Shown here piece by piece: positions 24,010 through 32,818 of a DNA stretch of 64,000 nucleotides (positions are counted from its first letter, which is position 1; each line of letters opens with the position of its first letter). Source of the stretch: Okeania sp. SIO2B3 (GTDB taxonomy: Bacteria; Cyanobacteriota; Cyanobacteriia; Cyanobacteriales; Microcoleaceae); contig NZ_JAAHGH010000001.1 in NCBI RefSeq assembly GCF_010672525.1, positions 259,097 to 323,096 on the forward strand, read 5' to 3'. Below the pieces are notes generated by a model. It did not search any database and had not been told where the DNA came from. It saw only the letters and a list, made by a program, of their open reading frames with translations. Made by a program: the position numbers and the translations under genes.

Positions 24010-24177
24010 GAAGATCAACTCCAAAAATGTTAATCAGACACGCACTAAGTGCTGTTGAAGAAAAATGATAACTACGAGGTTTATGGTTAAAGCAATAATA
24101 TTCGGTGCCCTTGTGGCTGCTTTGTACGTACAGACACTGCTGATTATATCGTTTCTGATTGAGCACAATTAGCCAAA

Positions 24178-24888
24178 ATGACAAGAATGGTAAAAAACAA
24201 AAATACAGACTATTGGGGGACTCCCTGTGAAATCAAAACGCTCATCAAGAATGTATTAGGGGAGATAAATATCGATCCTTGCGCTGAAGATTTGCTAACT
24301 AAGAACATCTGGGCAAATCAGTATTTCACCGTCAAGACTGACGGACTGACAAAAGATTGGGTTGGTAAAATTTACATGAACCCTCCTTACTCCAACCCTG
24401 CTCCATGGGTAGAAAAATTCTTCTTTGAATACGAAAAAGGGAATATGAAAGAGGGGATAGGGCTACTTCCTGCCTCTACCGATACTCGATGGTTTGGAGA
24501 GGTATGGAAGCGATCGCGAGCTATCTGCTTTTGGTATGGCAGGATTAAATTCTTGGATATATTAGATGGATACGAGGAGAAATATCCGGCAGCTAAAGGG
24601 AGTGTTTTTGTCTATTGTGGAAGCGACGAACAAAAATTCAATCAAATTTTTTGCCCTTTTGGAGAAATTATCTCTCGGAACAAAATAATTATGCCTATCA
24701 ATCATTCTCAAAAATGGCCTCGACGAAAGGGGAACGAAATAACTTCTGCAAAGCTGACAGAAAAAGATGTTAGGGCAATCAGGAGGTGTCTCTATACGCC
24801 CTCGAAAGAACTTGCTGATTACTACAAAGTGTCTGTAACAACTATAGATCGTGTAAAAGCCAGAAAGTCGTGGAAGCACGTCAAATAG
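24178..24888 (+). CDS. Phage-type DNA N6-adenine methyltransferase (Dam family)
   Basis: 236 aa from ATG 24178. The start DYWGTPCEIKTLIKNVLGEI and NIDPCAED are typical of the phage DNA N-6-adenine-methyltransferase family, and the catalytic motif IV is MNPPYSNPAPWVEKF. Residues about 190-236 add a helix-turn-helix (PSKELADYYKVSVTTIDRVK), which could direct the enzyme to DNA or act in regulation. It methylates adenine, probably to protect the element from host restriction; the site is unknown. Last gene before a strong terminator. Confidence 0.85.
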   Translation: MTRMVKNKNTDYWGTPCEIKTLIKNVLGEINIDPCAEDLLTKNIWANQYFTVKTDGLTKDWVGKIYMNPPYSNPAPWVEKFFFEYEKGNMKEGIGLLPASTDTRWFGEVWKRSRAICFWYGRIKFLDILDGYEEKYPAAKGSVFVYCGSDEQKFNQIFCPFGEIISRNKIIMPINHSQKWPRRKGNEITSAKLTEKDVRAIRRCLYTPSKELADYYKVSVTTIDRVKARKSWKHVK

Positions 24889-24907
24889 CGTCAACCACTC
24901 AATATAT

Positions 24908-24937
24908 AGAGAAGTTAAGCTTAACTTCTCTCTTTTT
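24908..24937 (+). terminator. Rho-independent terminator of the main operon
   Basis: AGAGAAGTTAAG is followed by its exact inverse CTTAACTTCTCT and then CTTTTTATT. It ends the long plus-strand operon that begins at 13967. Confidence 0.85.
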
Positions 24938-24962
24938 ATTCCTTTTGCCAATTAAAACACTC

Positions 24963-25412
24963 ATGCAGCATACAATTATTCACGAAGACCCATTCATCTT
25001 TCTCGCTGAAATGCCTAGGAGTCGCTTAACTCTAGAAGACGGAAAGCTCCTAAGGAGAACTTCTTTCGCAATAAAATTTTTGCAGGAACTGCCTCCTTTG
25101 CACCCATTCATTATTCATTCACAAGAAGAAATCTTGATCTGCATCTTAGATAGTTATGGGGTCAGAAAGAGAGATGTCGAGATGATTCCATCGAAGGTCT
25201 TTGTAGAGCTTGATCTCTGTCCCGCCGTGATTGAAATTGATTGTTCACTAACCCTGATGGTATATATCCTGGGTAGTATATCTGGCAAAACCTCTCAAGA
25301 GGAGGTTAACGAGATAGTTTCCCAGGCTGCAAGCTTTAAAGCTTGCAGTGATTTTCTAAAATGCAACAAGGCAGTTGAGAAACGTTATATTTCAACCGAA
25401 ATAAAAATATGA
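24963..25412 (+). CDS. Hypothetical protein after the operon terminator
   Basis: 149 aa from ATG 24963 (MQHTIIHEDPFIFLAEMPRS). A longer frame would start inside the methyltransferase and cross the terminator, so it is rejected. Mostly helical. No family recognised. A GAATAGTC/GACTATTC stem begins at its stop codon. Confidence 0.45.
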   Translation: MQHTIIHEDPFIFLAEMPRSRLTLEDGKLLRRTSFAIKFLQELPPLHPFIIHSQEEILICILDSYGVRKRDVEMIPSKVFVELDLCPAVIEIDCSLTLMVYILGSISGKTSQEEVNEIVSQAASFKACSDFLKCNKAVEKRYISTEIKI

Positions 25413-25438
25413 ATAGTCACGGCTGAAAACGACTATTC
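25411..25438 (+). terminator. Stem-loop at end of the 149-aa gene
   Basis: GAATAGTC (25411-25418) pairs with GACTATTC (25431-25438). No T-run. Confidence 0.4.
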
Positions 25439-25463
25439 CGCTGAATGAAGGCGCGTGTTGAAC

Positions 25464-25501
25464 TTTATACTATAAATTACTTATATAATTTATAGTATAA
25501 A
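25464..25501. repeat. 16-bp perfect AT-rich inverted repeat
   Basis: TTTATACTATAAATTA (25464-25479) and TAATTTATAGTATAAA (25486-25501) flank a 6-base spacer. It sits between the end of the plus-strand genes and the start of module B, and could be an operator or origin-type AT-rich site. Confidence 0.6.
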
Positions 25502-25530
25502 TAAAATATCACTCAATAACGTCAACATAA

Positions 25531-25665
25531 GTGAAGAAAAGAAACCCTTCACCACATCCTAGGCCAATAGTAACCGCACTCATTGCAGTAATAATTGCAA
25601 TGAGTTTCGTTTTCTATATCTGTGCTACCGCACCTAGGACAGACAATTCTATTCCCAAAAAGTAA
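25531..25665 (+). CDS. 44-aa single-span membrane peptide
   Basis: A GTG at 25531 opens a frame ending at 25665. It has a basic, proline-rich N-terminus (KKRNPSPHPRP), one membrane span (IVTALIAVIIAMSFVFYI) and a short polar tail (TAPRTDNSIPKK). The charge layout is convincing for a membrane peptide, but no ribosome site is clear, part of it forms a DNA hairpin (25578-25605), and it overlaps the opposite zinc-ribbon gene by 17 bases. If real, it could be a holin or spanin-like partner for the neighbouring 97-aa membrane protein. Confidence 0.3.
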   Translation: MKKRNPSPHPRPIVTALIAVIIAMSFVFYICATAPRTDNSIPKK

Positions 25666-25831
25666 ATCCACAATTCTTGCAAGTATATTCATTATCAGTC
25701 TCTAATATTTCAACGATATTTCCGCACATTGGGCACTCAAGGATACATTCATCTTCGATACTGTCATGCTCCCCCTCGCCACTATTCAAAGTCTGTTTTT
25801 GTCCTGACTCTTCTATACCCTTTAGATTCAC
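25649..25831 (-). CDS. Small zinc-ribbon protein
   Basis: 60 aa from the ATG at 25831. The C-terminal half is a zinc ribbon: CPMCGNIVEILETDNEYTC followed by KNCGFTFWE, two CxxC knuckles 15 residues apart. The N-terminal half is acidic and overlaps the end of the 97-aa gene in another frame, so the true start may be nearer the ribbon. Role unknown; such ribbons bind nucleic acid or protein. Confidence 0.5.
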   Translation of the reverse strand: MNLKGIEESGQKQTLNSGEGEHDSIEDECILECPMCGNIVEILETDNEYTCKNCGFTFWE

Positions 25832-26075
25832 TCCATTCCTCCAGATTGATTAAGCGTATCTGTATGTTTCTGGCTGTATTCTCATAAGAAAAAAAGAGTT
25901 CCTCTGTCTCTTTGACTTCTCGATTAAGATCGGATACCACTTCCTCTATCTTCTTTATTTGCTCAGAATTTGCTCTCATCTTAGCATACAGCACTCCGAT
26001 TTGAAATACAGTAGTCATAACTCCCCCAAATAAAGCAATTAAGACTCCTACTATTTCCCAGTCGATTGTTCTCAT
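25782..26075 (-). CDS. Membrane-anchored coiled-coil protein, holin/spanin-like
   Basis: 97 aa from ATG 26075. One N-terminal membrane span (IVGVLIALFGGVMTTVFQIG), then a coiled coil (about 35-75, RANSEQIKKIEEVVSDLNRE) and a basic end. This shape is common for phage lysis accessory proteins found near the end of structural modules. Not assignable to a named family by eye. Confidence 0.55.
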   Translation of the reverse strand: MRTIDWEIVGVLIALFGGVMTTVFQIGVLYAKMRANSEQIKKIEEVVSDLNREVKETEELFFSYENTARNIQIRLINLEEWSESKGYRRVRTKTDFE

Positions 26076-26155
26076 ACATTGACTCCGTATCCAAATATTA
26101 AAAACGTAACAAAAGAGGAGCAGGAGTCTCTGTTATAGTTAATATGCTTTTCCTC

Positions 26156-26476
26156 TCAAACCTCCTCCCATAGTCTTAAATAGTATGTATTTAAACCCAC
26201 CCAACGTGCAGGCTCAAATACAATCTGCCAATAATTGTCGATATATTGACTGAATGATGACGCCGATATTAGTTGTCTGTACTCCAGCCAAACTTTTTTG
26301 TAAGAAAGGAGAACAGGAGCCAATTCCCCTGCTAAAATTCCACAATTTCCTGCGAATTTCCAAGTGGGTCGCCCTTCTGTAGTAACCTGAAGGAGAATAG
26401 TGTTCTTCCCTTTAGCAATCAGGGGACTGCCATAGCTCTCTTCAGTCAATTCGGCTTCATCTTTGATTATCCACAT
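26156..26476 (-). CDS. Module B hypothetical protein
   Basis: 106 aa from ATG 26476, whose start overlaps the stop of the 226-aa gene by one base. Rich in Trp and Tyr (WLEYRQLISASSFSQYIDNY), beta-type, no signal peptide. The aromatic content suggests a ligand-binding or structural beta protein. No family recognised. Confidence 0.5.
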   Translation of the reverse strand: MWIIKDEAELTEESYGSPLIAKGKNTILLQVTTEGRPTWKFAGNCGILAGELAPVLLSYKKVWLEYRQLISASSFSQYIDNYWQIVFEPARWVGLNTYYLRLWEEV

Positions 26477-27156
26477 TACGGCCCTGAGATATCTATTTTT
26501 GTGAGATTGTCTGTATAGTCTCCAGGTGGACGAGCAATACTAGATTTTTCCACCCAATAAAGGAGAGGGATCTCGGTCGGGTCTGCGAATTTACTCAGCC
26601 AAGTCCCAAAAGCGGCTATAGAAACAGCGTCCGGTACCCTCATTCCTATTTTCTTGATATATCCAGTCTTCTTCACTCCTTTCACCGTTTGATCGACAGG
26701 GGACTTGACTCTTACAATGAAGCGTTTCCCTACTATTTGCTTATTTTTGATGCGAGTCTCATCCATGTTTTTCGTATTAGCCTTGTTTGACGTGTTAGTC
26801 GGTGTCGAACCTTCGTCCCCTTCTTCTGTCGCCTTATTTATTCGAGGGACGTACACTTTCGCTGTATCAGCTACAGCAACTCTTGTGTTAGCAGCCGTTA
26901 GGTCCGCGTCTGTCTGGATCTTTAAGGCGTGGGCAAGGTTGTGAGGTACTGATACAGGGATATAGTATCCTGTCCCTGTAGTAGATATAAGAATTTTGCT
27001 TGTGATAGGGAGAGATTTATCCAGCCTCCCTTCGTTAATTTCCTCAAGCTCTGCTTTCGTATTCCCAGTCCCGGCGTTTCCATCAGCGTTCAGCCCCTTC
27101 GGATCGACAGCAGGACTATTCTGCTTCTCCTTCTGGGTTGGTCTTTCTGTTGCCAT
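26476..27156 (-). CDS. Module B hypothetical protein with disordered N-terminus
   Basis: 226 aa from ATG 27156. Residues 1-45 are polar and disordered (TQKEKQNSPAVDPKGLNADG). The rest is beta-rich, with a second disordered insert near 105-130 (EEGDEGSTPTNTSNKANTKN). Coupled to the 106-aa gene. Likely a structural protein of the element; no family recognised. Confidence 0.55.
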   Translation of the reverse strand: MATERPTQKEKQNSPAVDPKGLNADGNAGTGNTKAELEEINEGRLDKSLPITSKILISTTGTGYYIPVSVPHNLAHALKIQTDADLTAANTRVAVADTAKVYVPRINKATEEGDEGSTPTNTSNKANTKNMDETRIKNKQIVGKRFIVRVKSPVDQTVKGVKKTGYIKKIGMRVPDAVSIAAFGTWLSKFADPTEIPLLYWVEKSSIARPPGDYTDNLTKIDISGP

Positions 27157-27261
27157 TTATCCTCTTAAAAATATATTCACTATAAATATATATCTTCTAA
27201 ACCAGCTCAGGCGACGATTAGAGCAAATAAACCAGTGCTCTAATATTAGAGCATTGCCATT

Positions 27262-28809
27262 CTAATCGATAGAGCTTTTGAACGCTTCATTTAGGAGGAA
27301 GTCGAAGTTAACGGGCTTCGACTTTTCTCCAAAATTAAATCTCCTAGTTATGTTTTGCTTAGACTCCGCTATTAAGCCCTGATTTTGATATTTTGTCGCT
27401 CTTTCATAATTTCTGACATAAAAATGGCTAAGATACATAGGCTGATGTTTCCGTGGCTTCCATCTGGGAGTGATCTCGCCGTCTAGCTCGCTATAGTATG
27501 GAGTCCCTACTGCTTCGACTTCAGTTATCTTTAATAGCACTTCAGATAGCCTAAATGCTTCTTTTTTTGAATTCCCTCTGCAAACTATTTTTCTTCCGTT
27601 CTTCAAATCTCGGCTGACAGTAACATTGCCATCAGTAAAGGCGCTAGGCCTAAAAGATGTTTCTAAAAGCTCCCAGGTGAATTTGGAGCGATCGACATTA
27701 GGTATCTTAGGGCAATGCCTTGCAAGCGTCTTCCTATTCTCCTTTCCCCAAGGGGTATCTAGAGTGGAGTAGAATACAAGCTCTATCTCAATACCATTAC
27801 TACTGATAACAGGCTGGTCGTCATTCGTTACCGATACATTTCCTATGTCTCTATTGTCAAGGAGTACTTGATTGGCGTTAATTGATATAACCTGGTTCCT
27901 TAGTTCGTCAGGAGTTCCATGGAGATAGACCCTTTCGCTTTGATTACGGTTAGGTTCATAAATGACTGTTTGAGGACTTGCTTGATTAATTGATTGTAAC
28001 TGCAATTGATCCCATAGATAAGTCATATTAAAAGCGGTATCCCAGAAAGCGTCAGTGAATTCCTCTTTGAATTCCTCAATATTGTTTTGGAGTTGATCGT
28101 CTTTTATCGCTTCTATCTTTTGATTCAAAGCTTCAGAGAAAGACCATTCTGAAGCTTCCTTCTCCCCCCATTGATCTATTATCTTAGGGTCGATGCCAAC
28201 ATTTTTTGATATTTCCCTCAACACAGGATCTTTGTACGCTTTTCTAATGAAAGCGCGAGTATTTTTGAAAGCAGCAAGAAAGCCAGCGTTCACTGAACTC
28301 TGAGCCATTAGGAGTAACAACTGCTGTGTATCACTTAATATCTCAGCGAAGTAGTCGTCAGCCGTGTTGATTAGTAGTAATTTAGCAGCGACCGGATTTA
28401 TATAGAAAGCTAAAGCGCCCCCTATCCCGATCGCAGTAATTGAACCTATTTGTTTCCCCAACACTCCGAATACTCTTGTCTGAATAGAGTTGAATAATCC
28501 TTCTATTTGCTTATCTATCTGCTCATCTGAGATTTGAAAGTTGAATTCCCATATATAGTCGAATCCTTCCTTGAACCAGTCAAGAATATTTGTTGCAGTG
28601 AATTCGATGCTAGCCAAAGCCGTCTTCAACCCTGAAGTTAGGAACCCTAATAAACTTCCTACTCCGCGAACGATAGATGCCAAAAAACCAAGTTCAGTTT
28701 GGGTTTGAATACTCGTCGATTGAATGGTTCTCAAGCCTTCGCTATTACCGGTTATAGCCTGCCTGACTTGGATGCCTGAAAATGAATCCCTTGTTAAATT
28801 AAATGCCAT
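27262..28809 (-). CDS. Module B large protein with hydrophobic helices
   Basis: 515 aa from ATG 28809. Residues 40-75 and 120-165 contain long hydrophobic helices (LASIVRGVGSLLGFLTSGLK; SITAIGIGGALAFYINPVAA), so the N-terminal half may insert into membranes or form a helical core, as in tape-measure or pore-forming virion proteins. The C-terminal half (from about 290) is beta-rich and basic. No family recognised. It lies between the 226-aa and 256-aa genes on the same strand. There is no counterpart in the visible module A. Confidence 0.55.
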   Translation of the reverse strand: MAFNLTRDSFSGIQVRQAITGNSEGLRTIQSTSIQTQTELGFLASIVRGVGSLLGFLTSGLKTALASIEFTATNILDWFKEGFDYIWEFNFQISDEQIDKQIEGLFNSIQTRVFGVLGKQIGSITAIGIGGALAFYINPVAAKLLLINTADDYFAEILSDTQQLLLLMAQSSVNAGFLAAFKNTRAFIRKAYKDPVLREISKNVGIDPKIIDQWGEKEASEWSFSEALNQKIEAIKDDQLQNNIEEFKEEFTDAFWDTAFNMTYLWDQLQLQSINQASPQTVIYEPNRNQSERVYLHGTPDELRNQVISINANQVLLDNRDIGNVSVTNDDQPVISSNGIEIELVFYSTLDTPWGKENRKTLARHCPKIPNVDRSKFTWELLETSFRPSAFTDGNVTVSRDLKNGRKIVCRGNSKKEAFRLSEVLLKITEVEAVGTPYYSELDGEITPRWKPRKHQPMYLSHFYVRNYERATKYQNQGLIAESKQNITRRFNFGEKSKPVNFDFLLNEAFKSSID

Positions 28810-28846
28810 TGTTTTTAATTATATATTCACTATTTTGTTCTAAGAA

Positions 28847-29617
28847 TTAATACCCCCCTAGTGTGAAAGTCTGCGTTCCGGTGTCGTATTGGGTGATAAT
28901 ACATCCCTGACCTCCATCATTGATAGTACTGGAGGTAAAATGAATAAAACCAGGGGTATTGTGAGGGGTTATTCTAAATTCACCGCCATTAGGTGGTAAC
29001 GAAGCTACACAAGTACTGTCTTTAATCCTGCCAATCATTGAGGCTATTTCGTCTCCTCCTACGTTCCAACTTTCAACGATAGCTAAAGGAGATAGTTCAG
29101 ACAAAATTTTGATTAAATCAAAATAAAAAACTAGGATGGGGCGAACTTCAGCCCCAATAACTTCTCCTGCCGAATTCTTAAGTTTTCTTTTAGAGGTCTT
29201 ATCCATGTCGAGAAAGGTTGTGTCAATATCAACCTTAAAAGTGTATTCTTTTCCTGGTTGATAGCAGGAAAGGCCAGCTAGTTTATGCCCTGTTACGCCT
29301 TGATCACTGTCAATACTTTGTGCGAGTATATATTCCCAATCGGAATATATACTTTGCAAGAAAGATAGTGGCAAGTCTTGCCCAAGCTTTGCCCCTGTCC
29401 CAACCCATTTCTTAATTTTTAGTGGAATTTCCATATCTCCTCCTGTATCGTCTAAACTCATATCATCTCCTCCTCCAAACAGGAGATATATATCGTCCAA
29501 TTTGTTAAACACTTGCAGTAAAGCATTTCTGATTCCTGTCATCTCAGCGATCGACTTAGTATCGTCAATCTTGAAATCACTGAAGTTCGTTATTTTTACT
29601 GGAGCATTTCCTCCCAT
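28847..29617 (-). CDS. Module B homologue of the 234-aa module A protein
   Basis: 256 aa from ATG 29617. N-terminal short coiled coil (TGIRNALLQVFNKLDDIYLL), Gly/Asp linker (GGGDDMSLDDTGGD), PLKIKKW, then a beta domain with YTFKVDIDTTFLDMD. All these occur in the same order in 4123-4827. The pair of homologues is one of the main links between the two modules. Divergent from the gene at 29792 across the shared palindrome. Probably a fibre- or baseplate-type structural protein. Confidence 0.6.
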   Translation of the reverse strand: MGGNAPVKITNFSDFKIDDTKSIAEMTGIRNALLQVFNKLDDIYLLFGGGDDMSLDDTGGDMEIPLKIKKWVGTGAKLGQDLPLSFLQSIYSDWEYILAQSIDSDQGVTGHKLAGLSCYQPGKEYTFKVDIDTTFLDMDKTSKRKLKNSAGEVIGAEVRPILVFYFDLIKILSELSPLAIVESWNVGGDEIASMIGRIKDSTCVASLPPNGGEFRITPHNTPGFIHFTSSTINDGGQGCIITQYDTGTQTFTLGGY

Positions 29618-29725
29618 ATTTTACCCCTCTCCTTCTTTTTATCCAAGAATGTCTTTCTTTATTTATGTGTTTTAGTATAAAATTTTTTTATCTTGAGTGG
29701 ATACACTCTTGCAAAATTTCATTTA

Positions 29726-29743
29726 TGCAAGTAATTACTTGTA
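29726..29743. promoter_or_regulatory. Second copy of the TGCAAGTAATTACTTG palindrome
   Basis: TGCAAGTAATTACTTGTA lies in the divergent promoter region of module B, 49 bp before the gene at 29792. It differs by one base from the perfect copy at 21999-22016. Confidence 0.6.
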
Positions 29744-29791
29744 TAAGTTATATAAGAAACAGAAGTACACGAGTATCAAAAAGAGAAAATC

Positions 29792-30334
29792 ATGGCAGGG
29801 TTATTAAATTCTAGTGGAACAACCATAACTAGATTAGAATCCTCCACGTTGAAGAGCGATCTCATTATCGTGGAGGACGAAATTATCGGTCTTTTTGATG
29901 GATTGAGCGACTACAAAGTCGGCATCATATTTGCGGTTGTAGATATAAGACTGCAAGTGAATTTAGCTAGTCTAAACTTAGCTACGGTTCCAGTCATTAG
30001 ACCAGAGGACAGCAGCGCACGTAAAGTGAAACAAACAATTACGTCAGAATTAGCCAGTGAAAGACTAGGCATAGAACTTAAAGTAAATGAAAAATCAATA
30101 TTAAGGAAGAGAATTGTTAATTACGGAAAATCAAACACAATTCCTTTGATGTCAAAAATAAGTGGGACAGCAAAATATCTAGGAAGAGGAGACATCCTTT
30201 CCGCTTCCTTGGTGGACTTAGGATATGGATTGACGCTAGGTGATGACTATATCGATATTGCCTGTGATTATTTGATAGAATTAAGCGGGTTCAAGATAAA
30301 CAACGATCTCACTGTGAAGTTTGAAAATGAATAA
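29792..30334 (+). CDS. Module B hypothetical protein
   Basis: 180 aa from ATG 29792, with a purine-rich ribosome site (AAGAGAAA). Mixed alpha/beta; the C-terminus (LIELSGFKINNDLTVKFENE) is similar to the ends of the module A proteins at 2976 and, less so, 4878. Same divergent position next to the 256-aa gene as 4878 has next to the 234-aa gene. Probably structural. Confidence 0.6.
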   Translation: MAGLLNSSGTTITRLESSTLKSDLIIVEDEIIGLFDGLSDYKVGIIFAVVDIRLQVNLASLNLATVPVIRPEDSSARKVKQTITSELASERLGIELKVNEKSILRKRIVNYGKSNTIPLMSKISGTAKYLGRGDILSASLVDLGYGLTLGDDYIDIACDYLIELSGFKINNDLTVKFENE

Positions 30335-30415
30335 TTTAGACGAGGTAAATAGCGTCAATTCTGCTTCCAGGATTAAAGACATAATAAAAAAACTTGTTAC
30401 TAACTCTTAAAAATA

Positions 30416-32638
30416 ATGGTGGAATTTGAGAACAGAGAAGAAGAAGCGGAAAAAAAAAGAAGATTTATATTTGAAGCTGCGATCGCCGTTTTCAAAAGGA
30501 AAGGAACTCCTATTTTCGCTATACTCCCGCCTAAACCAGCCTTAGACGGAATTCCTACGTATGACGATAGAGGGTTCTACAATAATGATCCTGAAGAAGA
30601 TTTTCCACAAAGTGATTTCCCAACTATAGAAGAAGTAGAGGAAGCATTAAGGGATCTTGATAGCTCTGACTTGCTCGACGATATCGTGGATGAATGGGGG
30701 GAGGAGATGCAAGATTTAATAGATGAACTTGAAGAAGAGATTGAAAATTTAGAAGAAACTGAGGACGAACTTCCAGATGCCATAGAGGAAACCGAAGAGG
30801 TCTCGTACGAAGAAGACATCCCTGATGAAGAGGACAGCGAAGAAGACACTAAGGAGAAGTGCTGGATTATATCATTAGGGGTAGGTGATAAAAAAATCAC
30901 GTTTAGCACTTGCGATAAAAAAATAGAAAAAAAAGACCCAAATAAACCACCAGATATTGATTTAGAAGAAAAAGATACAATAGATCCTCCTATACCCCCG
31001 ACTGAACCAGGCAGACTGATTTGTCCTATTAACAAAATAATTTTTCGAGTTACCAAGACTGGAAGGTATAAAGAAGAGATTGAGCCTATAGCTGAATATA
31101 TTGTAGGATGGTTTACGCCGACATTTGAGACCAAATACCTATTAGAGCCTCATGGTATTGATTACAGTATTATTTCTGGGGCGACAGAAAGCTTTACCGC
31201 CTGGAACGTAGCGTGGGATTATAGTGAAAGCGAATTCGGCCCAAAGACATCAGGAGGGGCTACTCTTTACGCATCCTCTTTTGGAGAGAGTTCAAACACA
31301 ACAAATAGTCTGTTTGAAGAGTTTAAGTTATTGTCAGGATACAGCTTCCCTGACAGTGCCACTGATTATCTTAAATTTATAAGAAAAGATGAAACTACTA
31401 GGACTCTAATCAGATATTCTTCTGCAAGAAGTGATGCTTGCTATATACTACCGTTAGGAGAAGAGCCTCCTCCTAGCCTTAGCCCACCATCAGTTGAAGA
31501 AGTTGATGATTTAATCGTAGAAGAAAAGGACGGTGACAAAATGAGTGATGAATGTTGCAAAGCTACTTTATCTTTGTTGAGGCAAATATATCATGTAACC
31601 GGAGGGGCAGAAGATTCCCTATATCCCTCGGAGGTGACAATTGATGAGTCTGACGACGTGATAGAGGTTAACAATATTAAAGAGAAAATCGATCTTCTCT
31701 CTCTTCCTGGGCAAAAGTCGAACGTCGATAATACCCTTCTTCAGGGCATAGCAAACGTGACAGGAACAAGTGCAACACCTTTATACCCATATCCATCAGG
31801 AGAAGAAGGCGAGCAAGTAAACAACCTTCTAGAAGAGATCCGTGAGAAACTTGCTGTCTTAATAGAAATTGCTAAAGTAACAGGTGCGCTGGAGGGATAC
31901 GGGAAACTTCCTGAAACGATGATAGGGAATGACCCTAAGCAGATAGACATCAGTAATACCCCTGAGATGCTTTTGTACATTTTTAAATACTTAGATAGCG
32001 TTCTAGGGCAATATCCTATCGAAACAAAGATAGAAGATGCTGACATATCAAAAGAGGGGGAGCAACCCGAAGTAATCAAGTTACCTAATATTTCTGAAGC
32101 ATTAGCTGAACTTTATGGCGTAGCATATACTAACGCTATAAATATAAAAGACAAGCGACTAGAAGTCGCTACTAACGCTGAAATTTATTTTATTAAAAAG
32201 AATCTGTTCCAAACAAAGTATATGATTAATTCAATAATTGAATGGCTAGGATTTGAACCTGACCTAACAAGGAAGAAGCTTAAATTCGCAACAAATCCAA
32301 AGAAAAGAAAGTATGATGAGTTCCTGGAGCCTAGCGAGAGAAATGTAGAGGTTTTAGAATTCAAGGAAGATAAAAAGAATAAAGATTTTCGGTATTACCT
32401 AGACAAGTTACTGAGATCCGCTACTACGATTCAGAAGGCTTTCGGTATTCCTGTAAACCCAGGAGATATCTCTGGCAGCATTTTGAGTTTCATAAAAGGT
32501 TTAGGAAACGATCCTGCCGAAGAGTGGAATCAATTCAAAGAGGAACTAGAAGACGGGAAATTCACTGACGACGACTTAGGAAGTGGAGATAACCCCAGAA
32601 TAAGCAGCCCTACATCAAAGGACGAATCGAATAGCTAG
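30416..32638 (+). CDS. Large acidic module B protein with VTG repeats
   Basis: 740 aa from ATG 30416. Residues about 60-145 are extremely acidic (EEEIENLEETEDELPDAIEE). A Cys/Pro-rich part follows, then a beta domain at about 220-340. Residues about 385-500 hold three copies of a helical repeat: LLRQIYHVTGGAEDSLYP, LLQGIANVTGTSATPLYP and VLIEIAKVTGALEGYGKLP. The C-terminus (about 560-700) is helical and basic, then acidic. ECCKATLSLLRQIY resembles a motif in the 601-aa module A protein. A fibre or long structural protein is likely. No family recognised. Confidence 0.6.
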   Translation: MVEFENREEEAEKKRRFIFEAAIAVFKRKGTPIFAILPPKPALDGIPTYDDRGFYNNDPEEDFPQSDFPTIEEVEEALRDLDSSDLLDDIVDEWGEEMQDLIDELEEEIENLEETEDELPDAIEETEEVSYEEDIPDEEDSEEDTKEKCWIISLGVGDKKITFSTCDKKIEKKDPNKPPDIDLEEKDTIDPPIPPTEPGRLICPINKIIFRVTKTGRYKEEIEPIAEYIVGWFTPTFETKYLLEPHGIDYSIISGATESFTAWNVAWDYSESEFGPKTSGGATLYASSFGESSNTTNSLFEEFKLLSGYSFPDSATDYLKFIRKDETTRTLIRYSSARSDACYILPLGEEPPPSLSPPSVEEVDDLIVEEKDGDKMSDECCKATLSLLRQIYHVTGGAEDSLYPSEVTIDESDDVIEVNNIKEKIDLLSLPGQKSNVDNTLLQGIANVTGTSATPLYPYPSGEEGEQVNNLLEEIREKLAVLIEIAKVTGALEGYGKLPETMIGNDPKQIDISNTPEMLLYIFKYLDSVLGQYPIETKIEDADISKEGEQPEVIKLPNISEALAELYGVAYTNAINIKDKRLEVATNAEIYFIKKNLFQTKYMINSIIEWLGFEPDLTRKKLKFATNPKKRKYDEFLEPSERNVEVLEFKEDKKNKDFRYYLDKLLRSATTIQKAFGIPVNPGDISGSILSFIKGLGNDPAEEWNQFKEELEDGKFTDDDLGSGDNPRISSPTSKDESNS

Positions 32639-32699
32639 GCACTTTCTGCCTGTAGTAACTCCGCGAATATTTTATGACTATCGGAGAAGCATCAACCTA

Positions 32700-32742
32700 G
32701 TTTATATAATAAAATTATTATATAAAATTATTATATAAACAA
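32700..32742. repeat. AT-rich direct and inverted repeats before the module B peptidase
   Basis: TTTATATAATAA is followed by TTATTATATAAA and again TTATTATATAAAC. Pure A/T sequence of this kind could be a promoter or unwinding site. Confidence 0.5.
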
Positions 32743-32818
32743 AATAATCAAAACCTCAGTTGATATCGACTACAATACAAAAGTATCCCAACCCTAAACC
32801 TTGTCAGGACACATAGAA

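Noticed and set aside
25578-25605. Independent terminator ACTCATTGCA/TGCAATGAGT
   Set aside because: It lies inside the possible 44-aa peptide frame and lacks a good T-run, so it is mentioned only there.
30577-31134. Serine-rich minus-strand frame
   Set aside because: It is the antisense image of the Glu/Asp-rich part of the 740-aa gene (GAA/GAG read backwards gives Ser/Phe).
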